64,000 nucleotides of DNA from positions 2,747,842 through 2,811,841 of the forward strand of contig JAJEKV010000030.1 in assembly GCA_021234155.1 (NCBI GenBank), read 5' to 3'. Shown one piece after another: positions 1 to 13,122 of this stretch (position 1 is its first letter; each line of letters begins with the position of its first letter). Made by a program: the position numbers and the translations under genes. The notes beneath the pieces were generated by a model. The model did not search any database. It saw only the letters and a list, made by a program, of their open reading frames with translations, and was not told where the DNA came from. This stretch comes from Isoetes taiwanensis (Eukaryota; Streptophyta; Lycopodiopsida; Isoetales; Isoetaceae).

Positions 1-156
1 ATTACTAACTCTACCCCGGGAGAAAAAAATTTCCCGCTACTCGAGGTTTGTGCTTGGGCTTTTACCTCCAAGACTGAATGTCTAGATGAGTTAGTCCCTA
101 TAGGGTTTCGGTCAGTGCTCGATCCTGGTCTGCCAAGATCAGAGCTCTGATACCAT
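1..156 (-). mobile_element. Internal leader of an LTR retrotransposon cut by the window edge
   Basis: This short stretch lies just inside the LTR at 157-1729. Read on the minus strand, the LTR is followed by a primer binding site at 144-155 (GCTCTGATACCA on the plus strand, the complement of TGGTATCAGAGC), which matches the 3' end of plant initiator methionine tRNA. The rest of the element lies to the left of the window, so gag-pol and the superfamily cannot be read. Confidence 0.75.
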
Positions 157-1729
157 TGTGACGTCCCCGGCTCATATACGATGCCCCGATCGTATACAAA
201 CTGGAGATCATCCCTCAAACCAGCATCTACCCGCTGATGTGAGGCCGTCCACCTAACATCGGGCCCTCGATGGTGGCCAAGAACCCGACGGGGAAGAATG
301 GACGTGTCATTCATCCCGTCTCCCTCGGGATCGACCTAGCAACGGAAGCGTAAACAAACATGAGCACATAACATCAAACAATAATAATATACCCACCTCG
401 AAGGGTGGTCCACCATATCACAGTAGCTGCATCACACATCAGTACATCAACATAACATAGGGAAGATCCTACCCGGGCTCGACTCATGGGGATCGGCCCG
501 GCGACTTGGGGTCTCCAGAGAGCAATGCGCATTTAATTCATGGCAAATGGATTTTACCGGCAAAGGAACATGGCCGTTGGGTAGTCCACTCCATCCGCCC
601 CCCATTGTGCATACTATGCGGAGATAGGGTTTGAAAAGTATTGAGAGCGACCGTAGCCCGCCGGGTGAATAGCCGGGGTTTACTACTACTTGGGTTGCAT
701 CTCCCAGCCCCAATGAGAGGAGAGGAGATCTCTCTCCTCCGAAGGTTCATGCTATCCGCAGGCGAAGCTAGAGAGCCCTTTGCCAGATAATCGACTTGAA
801 CTCACCGGAAGATGGCGCATCACCCCACAGTGTCGAGCCCATACCCCCCCCTCACGCAAGATTGCGTGGTATTAGGCCTAGCTCACAGCGTTCCCCGGCC
901 GTCGTTACGCGCCAGCGGGATCAACCGTGATTAGACAAGCCCTCCCTTGTCAGCCGGTCTAGCTCCTCCACCCACCGGCCAGGCGGGCTCTTATGCACAG
1001 GCCGCATTAATTGGGAATTAATGGGCTAAAACTATGATCATATAACTACTTGGGGTCTGGGTCTCTACCCCCCTTCCCAATACACAAGAGTGGCGCATAG
1101 AATGTCACAATAACATCACAACAGAACTGAAACAATAGAATACATCTATTCTAATCTACCTAATCATACATGGTTAGGTTCCTTTGTTAGTATCTATCAT
1201 TCTTAGGCTGTAGGGGTCGCCTATAGCTAAGAATGAACACTAATCCTATGGAATGAGGGCTGAAAACTCGGATCTAACTATCGGATCAACCACTAACCGG
1301 CTTCTTGGCTGGCTTCCCCCTCTGAAAGGCGTCCATCATTCTTTGAATCTCGAGATTGCCGGCTTGGATTGAGCTGCTACTAAGGAATGTCTGGTTCCCG
1401 CCATCGCTCACGCGAGAAAACGTCCACTGCTGCTCCAATCCGACTTATGGGGCTGGGAACTGAAAGGGTTTCCCTTTTAGGGTTTATGCCCCTTTATCCC
1501 CACGACTTTAGGGCTGGGCCCTGATTGGTCAATGGGCTATTGCCACATGGCAAAAGGATATTATATTCACATGTGGCCTTAGCATGTGCAATATAATAGG
1601 TCACAAGGTTGTACCCTAGGGTACTACCCCTTTATGGTCGATGCGTACATGTCGTCTAAGTCGACATGTACTAGTGACGTGTCAGTATAATATACGTATT
1701 CATGCCGTATATTATCCTGGAACGTCACA
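157..1729 (-). repeat. Long terminal repeat (1.57 kb), minus-strand LTR retrotransposon
   Basis: The left boundary is set by the initiator-Met primer binding site at 144-155. The repeat starts TGTGACGT at 157 and ends ACGTCACA at 1722-1729, so the termini form an 8-bp inverted repeat with the canonical TG...CA. On the minus strand this is the 5' LTR. The partner LTR and one target duplication lie outside the window. No coding frame was recognised in it. The length of about 1.57 kb would suit a gypsy-type element or a non-autonomous derivative, but this is not shown. Confidence 0.72.
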
Positions 1730-3316
1730 TATATTGTCATGCTAAACTTCACAACATCCACTCGAATTTATCAATAAACATCACTAACTTAATCATTGTG
1801 GAGTTTTGGACCTATAATTATGGAGTAAAACATGGGAACATAAAACTCAATGTGTTCTATGATAAGCAGGCAAATACCTCCTATTTTAGCAAGGTTTAGG
1901 TCACTTTATGCTAGAAATATCAAAGAAAGCAGTTCTGGACTGGTGCAAAAACTGCCAAATTCTCCAATGTTTGAGCAATCACCATAAGGTATAGGTGACC
2001 CATTGGTCTTGAAATTCTCAGAGCTCATTAAGAAACAAGTAAAGACTCAAATGATGGTGGTATATTATAAAATAAAAAATTTCCTTAGTGAGTTACATGA
2101 GTTTAAGTGGCAGAGGTCATGTGGGCCAGTTCTGGTCCATGGATCAGGAATGGTCCCAGGGACAGGTCTACTGTTAGAAAAAAAAAAAAAAAAAAAAAAA
2201 CGATTGATGTTGAGCAACCGATTAGAGTTGAGAAATTGGCATATTTGTGATGCAAATGGTGATGACACAAATTATTTGTGAAGGTGCTCATTTGTATGTC
2301 AATAACACACCCATGATTTTTGCTCTATCCTCTTGCAACTACTGCTTTGTCCTCTATATTAGACCTGCTAACTTGCTTCTTTCCTTATCTGCGACAGAAA
2401 TTGGTCATAACCTTTGATATGCCACTTATTTATAGGTGTATTTTTGTATCTATAAGGGGAGGGTCATGAACATATCACATCACATATCAGGATCAATCAT
2501 GATGATGCAAGTGTACAAGTATTGTGGTGTAGTTTTTGCCAAGGTGATGCAAGCGTACAAATACTGTAGTATGGAAGGCTTTGCATTCTCTATGCAAAAT
2601 AATTGCCATAAAGCCAGGCTTTATAACTTGTCCCACCAGGCGCACTTCTTTGGATGTTCGTTGAGCCGTTTCTTTTATATGGAATGGATGTGCCTATGAT
2701 ATCTTTCGCTTCATGGGTCACTTAGAAAAGGGTGTTTTGAAAGCTTTCTTGACAAAATATTTCGGAATTAATTTCATCGCCCCATACCCCATTGCAAGGG
2801 ACATGATTCCTCTTTCGACATGCTGGATATTATACTCTATTATCAAAAGGTAGTAATATAGATGGGTAAAGCTCGACTTCTAAGCCTTTGCATGCACAGT
2901 AATATAGCTTATGAGATGAGACACGACACATGCGTCCAAATAGAATGTGCAGAAGCACGCATATGTACAAGTGAATAGAAACATAGAGTTGACTTGCTGA
3001 AGCAATACATAGGTGTTTGCTTTCTAAGTAAGCTTTGGGATGCACAGTGCTTTGGAGATGGTTAAGACAGGATAGTACAATGAATCAATTAATCCTACAC
3101 TAGTTCATGGCTTATATTATTAGCACATTTGACCATGAGGTGTAGGATAGTTCAATCTATTTGTGACATAAGGGAAATAGTAAATTGACCCATGAGCCAT
3201 GTGAAGATATGATATGTCAAATGGAAGCGATTAATGATAAACACCATACTCTTCAAATTTTTCTAGCATTTGCAACTATCAGAGCAAAATTTATGGTTTG
3301 ATTGCATTCAATCAGC
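1730..3316. other. Non-coding stretch, no gene seen
   Basis: Only short frames that look random occur here. The one landmark is a run of about 23 A at 2178-2200, which could be a retroposon tail or a simple slippage tract. No target duplication around it was found. Confidence 0.5.
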
Positions 3317-3339
3317 CACTACATGTGTGCTTTCACATA

Positions 3340-4085
3340 AAAAACGATCCCCACATCCTCCTTAAATTCCCCCATAAAAACCCCCTCAAAATCCCCCTTT
3401 TCGTGGAATAGTCATGATTCTAAGAAACGGGGTATTTGGCCGCAATCCCCTCTTTGTGATTTTGTAGATTAATATCCCCTTATTTGAATATTTTTTTATA
3501 TCCCCCATTGTATATGCAATGTTCATACCCCTTTTCTCACAACTAATGTTCATACCCCTTTCTAGCAACAATCCCCCCTTTGTGCTTTTGTAGTTTAATA
3601 TCCCCTTACTTGAAAATTTCTTCATTTGTACCCCATTTCGACATATGCAATATTCATACCCCAGTTCTTGCAACGATTGTTGATACCCCTTTTTTCAACA
3701 ATCCCCCTTTTGTGATCTTGTAGTTTAATATCCCATTATTCCATTCATAACCCTCTTCTCAACCAACCCCCTTTTGTGATCTTGTAATCTAATAATTCCT
3801 TACTCAGTTAATACCATTTTTCTCAACAATCCCCCATTTGTGATTTTATAATCTAAGATTCCCCTACATTTGTACCCCTTTCTATATATAATATTCATAC
3901 TCCTTTCCTCACAACCAATGTTCATACCCTTTTTCGACAACATTCCCCACTTTATATGATTTATAAATTAATATCCTCCTATTGAAAATTCTTTCGGTTG
4001 TACCTTCCACATGCAATGTGTTGCATACCATTTCTGGCAACAATCCCCCCCTTTGTATTTTTATAAACTAATATCCACTTGTTAT
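3340..4085. repeat. Left C-rich subterminal array
   Basis: Imperfect repeats of about 45-60 bases are built from CAATCCCCC, TTTTGTGATTTTGTAG, TTTAATATCCCC and TTCATACCCC modules. The units are diverged but clearly related. The array sits directly inside the left CACTA-type end. Confidence 0.7.
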
Positions 4086-7000
4086 GGTGTGGTGTTAATG
4101 TTAATAATGAATAACGGCCTCCCATTTTCTACACCATAAAGATGATAGAACTTCATAATAAAAATTAAATATGGAAGAACTTATGCTTGCAACCAAGAAT
4201 TAGAAACTGGACATTGTCATAAATGCATTTTCTTATAGGAACATGAATGCATACTCCTTATATCATGCATACTCCTTTCCCTTCTATTCTTCCAAGCATA
4301 AAGAAGTCCTTTCCTTGCAGCATGCTAGAGAAATGAATGTTTCAGGCTTACATTTTAAGACATGGGCATAAAGCTACAACCTCGATTATTTAGAAATATA
4401 TGTATAACACAATACATATCAAAAAGTAACACCAGAACTAATCATTTATTAACTTTTGCTGCTTTAAAAAGGGAGTTTAAACCTGTAATCTTGGCACTCT
4501 GTTTACATCTAGAAGGGCATCATATTGTAAGGAGCAAAGATAAGACATATGGGATCAATTTGATATCTCATAGGAGGTGCAGGTTCTAGCCCAACAGCTT
4601 CTTGCATTTATCTTCTTGCATTTATCTGAGAACAATAATTTCCATTTAGTTCCATCAGCGTCTTATATAACATGTTAGAACCTCTCAACTAAAGTAAAAT
4701 ACAGGACATGAAACCCAACACACCAGCCAATGCTTTCATATTATCAATCTCAGAAATTTACTTTAGTAATTCGCTCTCAATACAAAGCTGGCCCTAAAGC
4801 AGGCTGTCCTAATCTCAGTTATCCAGACAGCACATTGAACCCTATGTCTAACCTAAAGGATAGGTTCAAACATGGACTAGACTTCCAATGCTTTCATATT
4901 CTCAACCTCTCAATGCAGAGCTGGTTCTAAAGTTGTCCTCAGCCCGGTCCCCGCCTGCCTCCCCAGTCCACTCTCTCTAAATGACAACAATCAAGATATA
5001 TTTTCTATAACATTTGAGCTTGCTATCACCTCACAAACCCAAATGAGCAAGATCTGCCACATGAAATTGAGACAAAATCGCATTTTCCGCAAACAAACCC
5101 AGAGCAGCAACTTGAAATTTACCATTCGAGCAAAGTATATCGCCACGAAAAAAAATTGTGGCGACCATGAGAGCCATAGTTTTGCAGAAAAATATTTGAA
5201 CTCGGATAAAAAGATATTTGAACTCGGATAAGAAGATATTTGAACTCGGGTCACCCAAGCCATGCTAAGGCTTTAAGGAAACTCTGCAAACTTGCTCAGT
5301 GTATATAGGGATAGAATAATGAGCTTAAGATTAATAATAATGAGCTTACAGCTATATAAGTACTAGGGAAAATTCACCTCTCGAAAAATTCTCTCGGGAA
5401 TATTCCCTCGGCAGCGCCGCGCGTGAATAGAAGCTTGAGTTGAGGACAGGTTCTTTCTGATTTTGATCGGTTTTAGAGCTGAGATGAAATGTCTTATTAA
5501 GTCTTCAAAAAACATGGTAGATTTATGTGATCTTCTACGCTCAAGAAGCGGCTGCAAGGAAGAACATGGATTTTTTTGAAGAATCGGCCAAGGTTGCATA
5601 ACTGGTTATAACTGAAGCCTTTCAGAAACATGCTCATTTGCAGATCAAGGAAGGAGTCGTCTTCAATCATTCTGTACCTGTGCTCTGCAAGCTCCGGTAA
5701 GCTTTTCTGCAAAAAAATCTTTGTACCATGGGAAGAGAGCTTCCTTGTGCAAGCTCCTCTACAAAACAAACTCTGGAACCGGACAAGCAAGCTCCTCTGC
5801 AAGTTCCGGCGCACCTCTGCAAAAATAAACGCACCTCTGCAAAAATAAACTCTGGAACAGAGGAAGGGAAATCCTAAAAGAAAAACTGTAGAACAGGGCA
5901 AGCGGCGCCGCTCCGTAAACTCAGGAGAAAATTTATGTCATATAATTTTAACAGAATAATGCCATAATTTAAGCCTAGTGGTCATTACTAATATATAGGG
6001 ATAGAATAATGAGCCAAGATCCGGACTTAATTTAAGAAACCCAGTTTATTCATCATAAAACATTTATATCATAGTTTCACACATGCGTTTTACCGTTTTA
6101 CCTGATGGTTTTCGTGGAAGTAGAAGAAATCCGGGCCACAAATCATGAATCTGCATGTAACAGAATAGATGCCCTTGCTTTTTTTGCCAGCCAGCAAAAT
6201 CACAATGGTCTTATTTCCATAATGTATTTCTCGGATCACATAACGTACTTCGCCAAGGCCCTCGAGTTGGCTCTGTTCCACTATATATGAAAGCTATGAC
6301 AAGACACGGTCGTATTTTCGAGCCAAACCATAGCAAAAACATATGACAGATGAGATGCTTACCCGATGTTTACATAACTCTGCCATAGCCTCCGGCTATA
6401 GCTCATATCTCAAAGTGCAAAACAGTAATAAAGATTTTGGGCTTCCCAAATCTTTCCATAACATCCGGACAAAACACAGCCGGCCATGGGGTAGATAACG
6501 TCCTCTCCCGAGGAGTTATGGGCCATAAAAGGGTTAGGTATGTGGCCACGTGGCCCGAAATTCGATCTAAAGACGGGCCGAGGAATTTCGCGGGCCACAT
6601 GGCCACGCAGGCCATTTTTCCGCCCATAACCCCGGGGGAGGAATATCGGCCTTAACGTCCTTGGCCGAGGCATTTGGCAGAGCTGCCATAGCCAAGCTTG
6701 GCAGCCCGCACTGCATTCCGGCAAGAAAAACAAACTAAATGTAAGTCTATGTTTTCTAAATAGAACATGTGAGGCGCAGGGAGGCGGATTTAAACAGAGT
6801 ATGGGAGTCAGATTTGCACAGGGGAGGCATAAATGAGTCGGATTCCTGAGAATCGGCAATTTTGGGGCATTTGCGAGAAGCTGGACCTGTATTTCATTTT
6901 CCACGCTTCTGACCTCCATTTCCCGCCCAAGCTTTCTGTGGAATCATCTGAAATCATCTGAAGATTAGAAATCATCTGAAAAAATCTATGAAACAAAACA

Positions 7001-10000
7001 GAAGCAAAAGATTTTCTGACTTTTTGCTTGTGATGCGAAGGAGCAGGGGCCGGAGCAGAGCTTAGGCCTGCAAAAATGAAATTCCAAATACGAAAATCAA
7101 CACTTAGAAGCCTGGCTATGGCGGCAGATTCTTTGCGTAGCTATGGCGGAGGCCCAAACGTGAAAACAGAGGAAATGTTATGGACATAACATCCTGTTAT
7201 GGTCATAACAAATTTGGCGACAGAATGCTACTGGATATAACATCTAAAGATCGACGGCCGAGATTCAATCCTACGGCTAAATGCAGAGGCCAAGGACGTT
7301 AAGGAAAGCCGAATCAATAGACGCTGACCAAAACCCTTGAATAGTTAGCCAAAAATGAAGCAAGAAAGAAGTCTGACCCGATCTGTTGGGAAATCTAGGT
7401 TTAGCAAGATATACCAGATAAGGCCCTGTATACCCGAAGTTTCGTTAAATAATCAAGTCTTCAAAGGTCCTGTTAAACGAGCCAGAAAAAATGCGCCAGA
7501 AGCTCTACATAACGATCCCAGGTTACCATGGCCATAGCTTGCCTGCCCGATGAGCAGCGGCCTCAAGCCTACGCTTCCATATCCAGAGCTTCAATTCTAT
7601 GCAGGGCAGACAGATTCGAACCAAGAAAATATGAAAATGCTAAAACCATTGATTCTAGAAATTTCGTTGAAATTATGAAAAGTGCATAAAGTATTGATTG
7701 CATGGCATATTTGTTCTCAATTTTAAAATCCATTCATCTTCATTTCATATACTAGATCATCCCTGAGATGTTGTCTTTTCCATTTATGCAGAATCATGTC
7801 GAGAAGGGCATACGCCATTGACCACAACCTTTTGCTAGCTTCAGAGACGCTGAAGGAGATGTTGTCCTTCCCTTTTATGGTTCGGCTTCCATAGCAGATC
7901 TGCTTGCATTGTTAACCGAACATAGCATGGATTCTGCTTTTCAATGCATGTACAAGATTCTCATTCTAGAGACCAAGACCAAACTAGCTATGGTGGAGGC
8001 CAGAAACATTAGCAATGATTTAAAGGTAGGTCTCTACAATATGAATAGGGAAAAATAATGTTATGTTTAATTACCATAATGTTATATTTTGTTTCCTTTA
8101 CATTTTTCTTTTAATGTGCAGGCAGATTGGCTGTTTCTCGCTGATTTTTCCTTACAGCTGCTTGCCTCTTTTCGTTGCCTACTTGGCTCTTTTCTTTGCC
8201 TACTTTATATGCTTTAGGAATTGCCTTTTCAGTTGTTTGAGCAGGCTTTGCACCATATCCATCATTCATTCGCCAAATATTTTTGAAGCCACGAGGTTCG
8301 AGTAGCTCATTTGGCACTCTAACTAACTACAAGCAACATGCATTCATATGTTCGAAGAATTAAGTCCAGGAGTTGGGTTGTCAGTCTGCAAGGCAAGGAT
8401 GTATCCATCAAGTTTGGTTAGAGGTGAGCATATTGAAAGTATCTAGGGTCTCACTTTTTTCTTAAGGGTTAAATAGATTGTTGTATGGCAATATTCCCCA
8501 TTATCTATCCATGATGCTAGATATGTCTGGAACCATCGTGGTTTTAGGTTTCAAAAGAAATGTAAACAATTGCAATGGACAGAATTTCTTGAGCTCTGCA
8601 GATTTTCTTCCTTTTGCAGAGCAAAGCAAAATTGGCTAACAACAGAGTTTGTTGATTTTATTGAAGATCATCGCTTGACATCTTGGAGTTCTTTTAAAGA
8701 ATTAATTTTTCTTTTTCCAGAGCCCGAAATAGGAAATGTGACAGAATAATGGGCATGACAGTTGGTTTAGCATATTGATCAACCCAAAGTGTGGCAGAAA
8801 CAACAAGATTTGGTGTAAATATTTGCCTGTAAATATGATCTAGAATAAAAATGTTGGCTCCAAGTCCTTTCTCGCTTAATCTTCCTGGCGATAGTGGTGC
8901 ATTAGGTAAGTGAGATGTCAATCTTCTGATTTCTCTTCTCTAATTTTAGGCAGATGGAAAGATTTTATTGATGAAAGGCCAGAATGGGCTGCCAAATCAT
9001 TTTCTCCTAGCCAAAAGAGCACAGTACCAAACTGATATGTTGTATGAAGTCTCAGGCATGCAGATTTTGTGGTGTTTTGGTAACATGTAAGTAATAAGGA
9101 TACAAGAACCAAGAAACCTTCCAGGTACGGTGCAGACTTCAGCGAGAGTCTCCATCCCAGGTAAATATTCCTTTAGCTGTCCAACAAGTGTCTGCAAAAA
9201 ACTCAGAGATATTTGTCAGATAAGTGCAAAAAACTGTAGATTTCTATCATACAATCATGGAATAAAACTAGAAAGACATAAGAGTGAAGTTGAAATTTAA
9301 GTAAAAATAAAGGAATATATGTCCTAAACAAATTCTCTAGAACATGCTGTTGCATGTTCAATTCATTTTGTTCCGGCTGTAGAGATTAAACACAACTCAT
9401 TGGCCCCACTTAGAAACGTGTATTTCAGTTTATAATGACAGATCCTCCTCATGTAACACTGGATTTCAAACATAATTTGACTGGTGATATAATGTGGGTA
9501 TCCAAAAAAATCTAGATTTTTATAGAAAAGTTCAGGCTCCTCAGCAAACGCAGCATTGGGAGTGCCAAACGGAGCGAAACAGAGGTTGTCTTTATGTAAG
9601 ACATTGCTCAATATTATGCAACCCCAACGGATTGCAGACTTTGGTGGAGGTGGAACTCTGATTAAGAAGACATATGCACATTAAATATGATTACGAGGCT
9701 GGATAGGACACATGTTGCCATGCCTATATACTGCACAATGGTGCTGCATTCTTCTTCAGGATAGAACATGGTTATCACGGTGAGAGCTATCGATGTAATA
9801 TGCTTATATTACTATATTTTTGTTTCAACAATGCTGATAAATGCAGTCATCTTAATATTAGGATCTTTATGGTTGCATGGACGTTGTTATTATCATGTTT
9901 TAGTGGAAGTATACCCGTAGTGCATCTGGTGCTTCTTTCATTTTAGAAATTGCTTCTTTCATTTTAGAAATTGGCCATTCTCAGCCTGTTCATGTTCTGG

Positions 10001-11086
10001 ATTCCATCTTTTATATTCCTTCAAATGCATTGACTTACGTTCTGGTTGCATGATGTATTATCTTCAAATGAGTTTTTCTAGGCTCTTGCTATGGAGTCCA
10101 CCCAACAATGGAAGTTAATGTGCTTTCATTTTGAATATAGAGCAGGCAGTAGGTGTTCTCAAATCTTCCGGGACATAAATATGCACCTCCAATATATATA
10201 GAGCTGACCAAGATGATGCACAGATGGTTTAATATCTGGACCAGCAAGAGGCTTGCCAGAACATTCTTTCAAGTCAGCTGGGGTAAACCCTTGAGATCTA
10301 GATACTGACATTTATGAGACTTTTTCTTTTCATAGATTTGTGTGCATGCTTAATCCATAGGTGTCACCTACCTGCAATCAGTGTTGTCAACAAGGACACT
10401 CCAGTATGGAGGCAATGAGCATGAATTTAAACCAGAACGAACAATCATTCCAAATGGTAGTTGCACAACAAAATGTAAGTAGTTCACTCCCTCATAGGTT
10501 ATGCATTATGGTGGTAATATTCGCAATGTTGTAACCAAATTCTTATTTCTGTTTTGTAGGAGCACATTGGCTGTGAGCACTAGCATTTTTGAGCTCTATT
10601 ACGATCTTAGAGATTTCTGTTTGAGGTGAATTTGATTCTTTAATTATGGCAGGGCAACATTGACTTTGACAAAAATTTGAGGAGAATTTGACTGTTTGAG
10701 GTGACTTTGATTCTGCAAAGGTTCTGCAATAATAGTTTCTATGCAGTACTGTAGGCTCTCTGATCAGAGCAACATTGTCTTTGACAAAAATAGCGTGTGG
10801 AGTCTGTAAGACATTATCACTTGCTAGATAAACCTTGCAGGATCTCTGACATTCAATTGGCTATAAATGGGTGGTGCGAAGCTGGGCTATGATAATCTGC
10901 TGGCGACGTCGTTATAAGATTGGGGCCATTACCTTAGACGAACCTAATGATATTCATTGAATTTTAACATAGAACTTTCTCAGTACTTCAAAGCCACCGC
11001 AATATCTTAAAAATTCTATTCTAGAAATACTTGAAAAACATTTCGTGCATGCTCCACATTGCAACATTTCTTTCATTTATGTGCTA
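4086..11086. other. 7 kb with no recognisable gene
   Basis: No protein family was recognised on either strand; the longest minus-strand frames (5497-5901 and 6410-6919) have no motif I know. Short structures present: three copies of a 22-base unit ending in TTTGAACTCGG at about 5203-5248; a 20-base perfect repeat at about 5811-5850; a 21-base perfect repeat at about 9937-9978; and the direct repeat described separately at 5303-6014. The phrases 'atagct' and 'tatggc' recur, but no clear unit could be defined. Confidence 0.5.
5303..6014. repeat. 22-bp direct repeat flanking a 668-bp segment
   Basis: The string ATATAGGGATAGAATAATGA with GC following occurs at 5303-5324 and again at 5993-6014. 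The segment between (5325-5992) contains a minus-strand open frame of 134 codons (5497-5901) with no recognised domain. A long direct repeat around a short segment is what a retroposed insertion leaves, but no poly(A) tail or hallmark protein was found. Confidence 0.45.
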
Positions 11087-11194
11087 GGTAGCCGGCCGGA
11101 TCTCGGGGTTTCCGTAAACCGGTAAAGCCGGCGGCGGCCTTGGCGGCGCCGCCGCCGCCCCTACCTTCCGAAACCCCGAGATCCGCCGGCTACC
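11087..11194. repeat. GC-rich inverted repeat (hairpin)
   Basis: The arm at 11087-11112 (GGTAGCCGGC...GGGGTTTC) is complementary to 11170-11194 over about 25 bases with one inserted base. The loop of about 57 bases is itself rich in GCCGGCGGC and its complement, so the whole forms a long stem in otherwise AT-rich DNA. Confidence 0.7.
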
Positions 11195-11255
11195 AGCCGC
11201 GGAACGCAGATTTTGTGAAATTCCGTTCTTGGTGTTTCTTGGTGTTTTTTATCAT

Positions 11256-11338
11256 AGCTACCCGGAACGGGAACGGGAACGGGAACTTGGACCCAAATCT
11301 CGAAACGGGAACGGGAACGTGCGGGAACGGGAACGTCT
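11256..11338. repeat. GGGAAC hexamer-rich tract
   Basis: Repeated GGAACG / GGGAAC units lie directly right of the hairpin. Related GGGAAC and GTTCCC motifs recur at 15832-15990, where ATAGCTACC(C)GG-type ends appear in inverted orientation. Confidence 0.6.
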
Positions 11339-11495
11339 AACTTTCGAATTTTTTAGGAGTTGAAACGGTTTTGGAGTTCCCTTTGCATATAGATTATCAT
11401 AGAACACTTAGAACAGAAAAATATGAAATACATAGTGATGTGTGAACGTAATAGATAGAACCACTCTTTGACTTCCATCAAGAGTTTAGAAAATA

Positions 11496-11556
11496 TAAAA
11501 TCTAAAATCTAAAATCTAAAATCTAAAATCTAAAATCTAAAATGTAAAATCTAAAA
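11496..11556. repeat. 7-bp microsatellite (AAAATCT)n
   Basis: About eight to nine tandem copies of a seven-base unit (AAAATCT), with one TGT variant. Confidence 0.85.
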
Positions 11557-13057
11557 TATCACAATGCTAGTCTTAAATTATGCAAGAGTGATGGTAAATA
11601 AAAATAAGGCATAAATAATAAATAAACAATAGTAAATAAGCACCTGCTCTAGAATGCATCCTTTATTATAAAGTTTTAGTGTATGTCGTGCATAAAACCC
11701 TAAAATTTTTGACGTCCCAGATTTTGAGTTAAAGGATTAACGGTCGAGATGCCTATGATATTTTTTCATCTTCTGGCTTTGGCGATTTAGGGTTTCCTCG
11801 GCTATGGCGGATATGATTCAACATCCGTTTTGGCAGCGGATTTGGAGGTCGCGATCAGCTCACCGGATCTGCTCATGAGAAGCATAGCTTGCTATTTCCA
11901 TTTCCTAAGACCCTTGCTGAATGTTTCCCGATTTCCAAACAATATCTGCTCATGAATGTTTCCCCGATTTTCATTTGCCTCACGATTTTAGAATGGGACT
12001 CGACTCTGATTACGAGGTCGGCTCGGTAAGATATTGAATTGCACCGTGGAAGCGGCAAGAGCAAACGGTAGTTTTGAAACCATTCAATTTTGTTGTTACT
12101 ATTTTTGTTGCTACGGTTGTTGTTCTTTGTTTTTGTTGCTCAATCTTTGGCATTATTTGTCTGCAGGATCGACGCGGAAGTGATTGCCATACAGGTAAAT
12201 TTGTGCCCTACAATGGATCTTGGATCGATGGATTCTTTCCGGCACTAGCAGCGGCCAAGTATGGTGGAAGAAACCTAGCATGTCGACCATCCGACGGCTC
12301 TTGAAGGCTATGACGGAGTTGCATCCCGTTCAGCTCAACCGACTTCTTCTAGCCCGATCCGATTTTGGTGACTACGGCGGGTTGCACCCCCTTCAGCTCA
12401 ACTCCAACTTCTTATCTAGCTTCCGATTCAGCTTTGCTTTTTGAACAAAGCATATGGCGATTCTATTGTTCCTTAGCTTTCCCTTTGAGGTCGTTTGTCG
12501 AGCCACAAAGTATAGTCTGAGTGCTTGGGTTTGCAATATTGTTTGCTTGCCGGAGAGAGGCAGCGGTGCTTTTTAATGGTTGGATTTAGAAAAAAGCTCC
12601 GAAAGTGCCCATTGCGAGAGGGCGACAAAGCGAGAAAATTAGCGAGAAAAGGATTGCAGATTGTGGCGGATGCTTATCGCAATGTGGTTTGGACACTAAA
12701 AAGCGTCGCGGTGGTGCATCTTATATGCCATGGGCACACGCCCTTCTCTAATGATGTTTTTGATGTGCGGCTTTTAGGCATTCAAAAGGTGTGGACTTAG
12801 ATCTTTTTCTAACGAAACTTTTATCGAGCATAGAATGCATTTCCATATTATTCCTTTTAATGTTATCATATTCTTCTCTTAAATACACAGCACATGCATC
12901 GGGCCCAAAGCTCATAAAATTGAAAATTTGAAGTTGTAAGCCTTAGTTTTACGTTTTATTGAAAAAAGTGGAGGTGAAAAGTGCAAAAGACAAGACATGG
13001 GATTATGTGTAGATACTCACCTCTCCTCTTACAAGAGCTCTCTGAGGCGTTAGAGTG
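11557..13057. other. No gene recognised
   Basis: Open frames such as 12074-12304 (plus, hydrophobic start) and 12525-12800 (plus, basic) show no family motif and no convincing exon structure. I see nothing further that I can support. Confidence 0.45.
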
Positions 13058-13122
13058 GTCACTAAAAGCTTCAAAAGGTACGACTTTTAGGTCACTAAAA
13101 GCTTCAAAAGGTACGACTTTTA
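13058..13122. repeat. 33-bp perfect tandem duplication
   Basis: The unit starts GTCACTAAAAGCTTCAAAAG and is repeated head to tail twice with a 33-base period. Confidence 0.85.

Noticed and set aside
1-1729. rRNA or organellar origin for the GC-richer left end
   Set aside because: No conserved rRNA motif was recognised, and the TG...CA LTR with an initiator-tRNA primer site explains the region.
2178-2200. Poly(A) tail of a retroposed gene
   Set aside because: No coding similarity upstream and no flanking duplication was found, so slippage is equally likely.
5497-5901. Minus-strand frame of 134 codons as a host gene
   Set aside because: No recognised domain; part of it is made of short repeats (GCACCTCTGCAAAAATAAAC twice).
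6403-6919. Open minus-strand frame of 169 codons as a gene
   Set aside because: No family motif, unusual composition, and no exon partners or start context; treated as chance.
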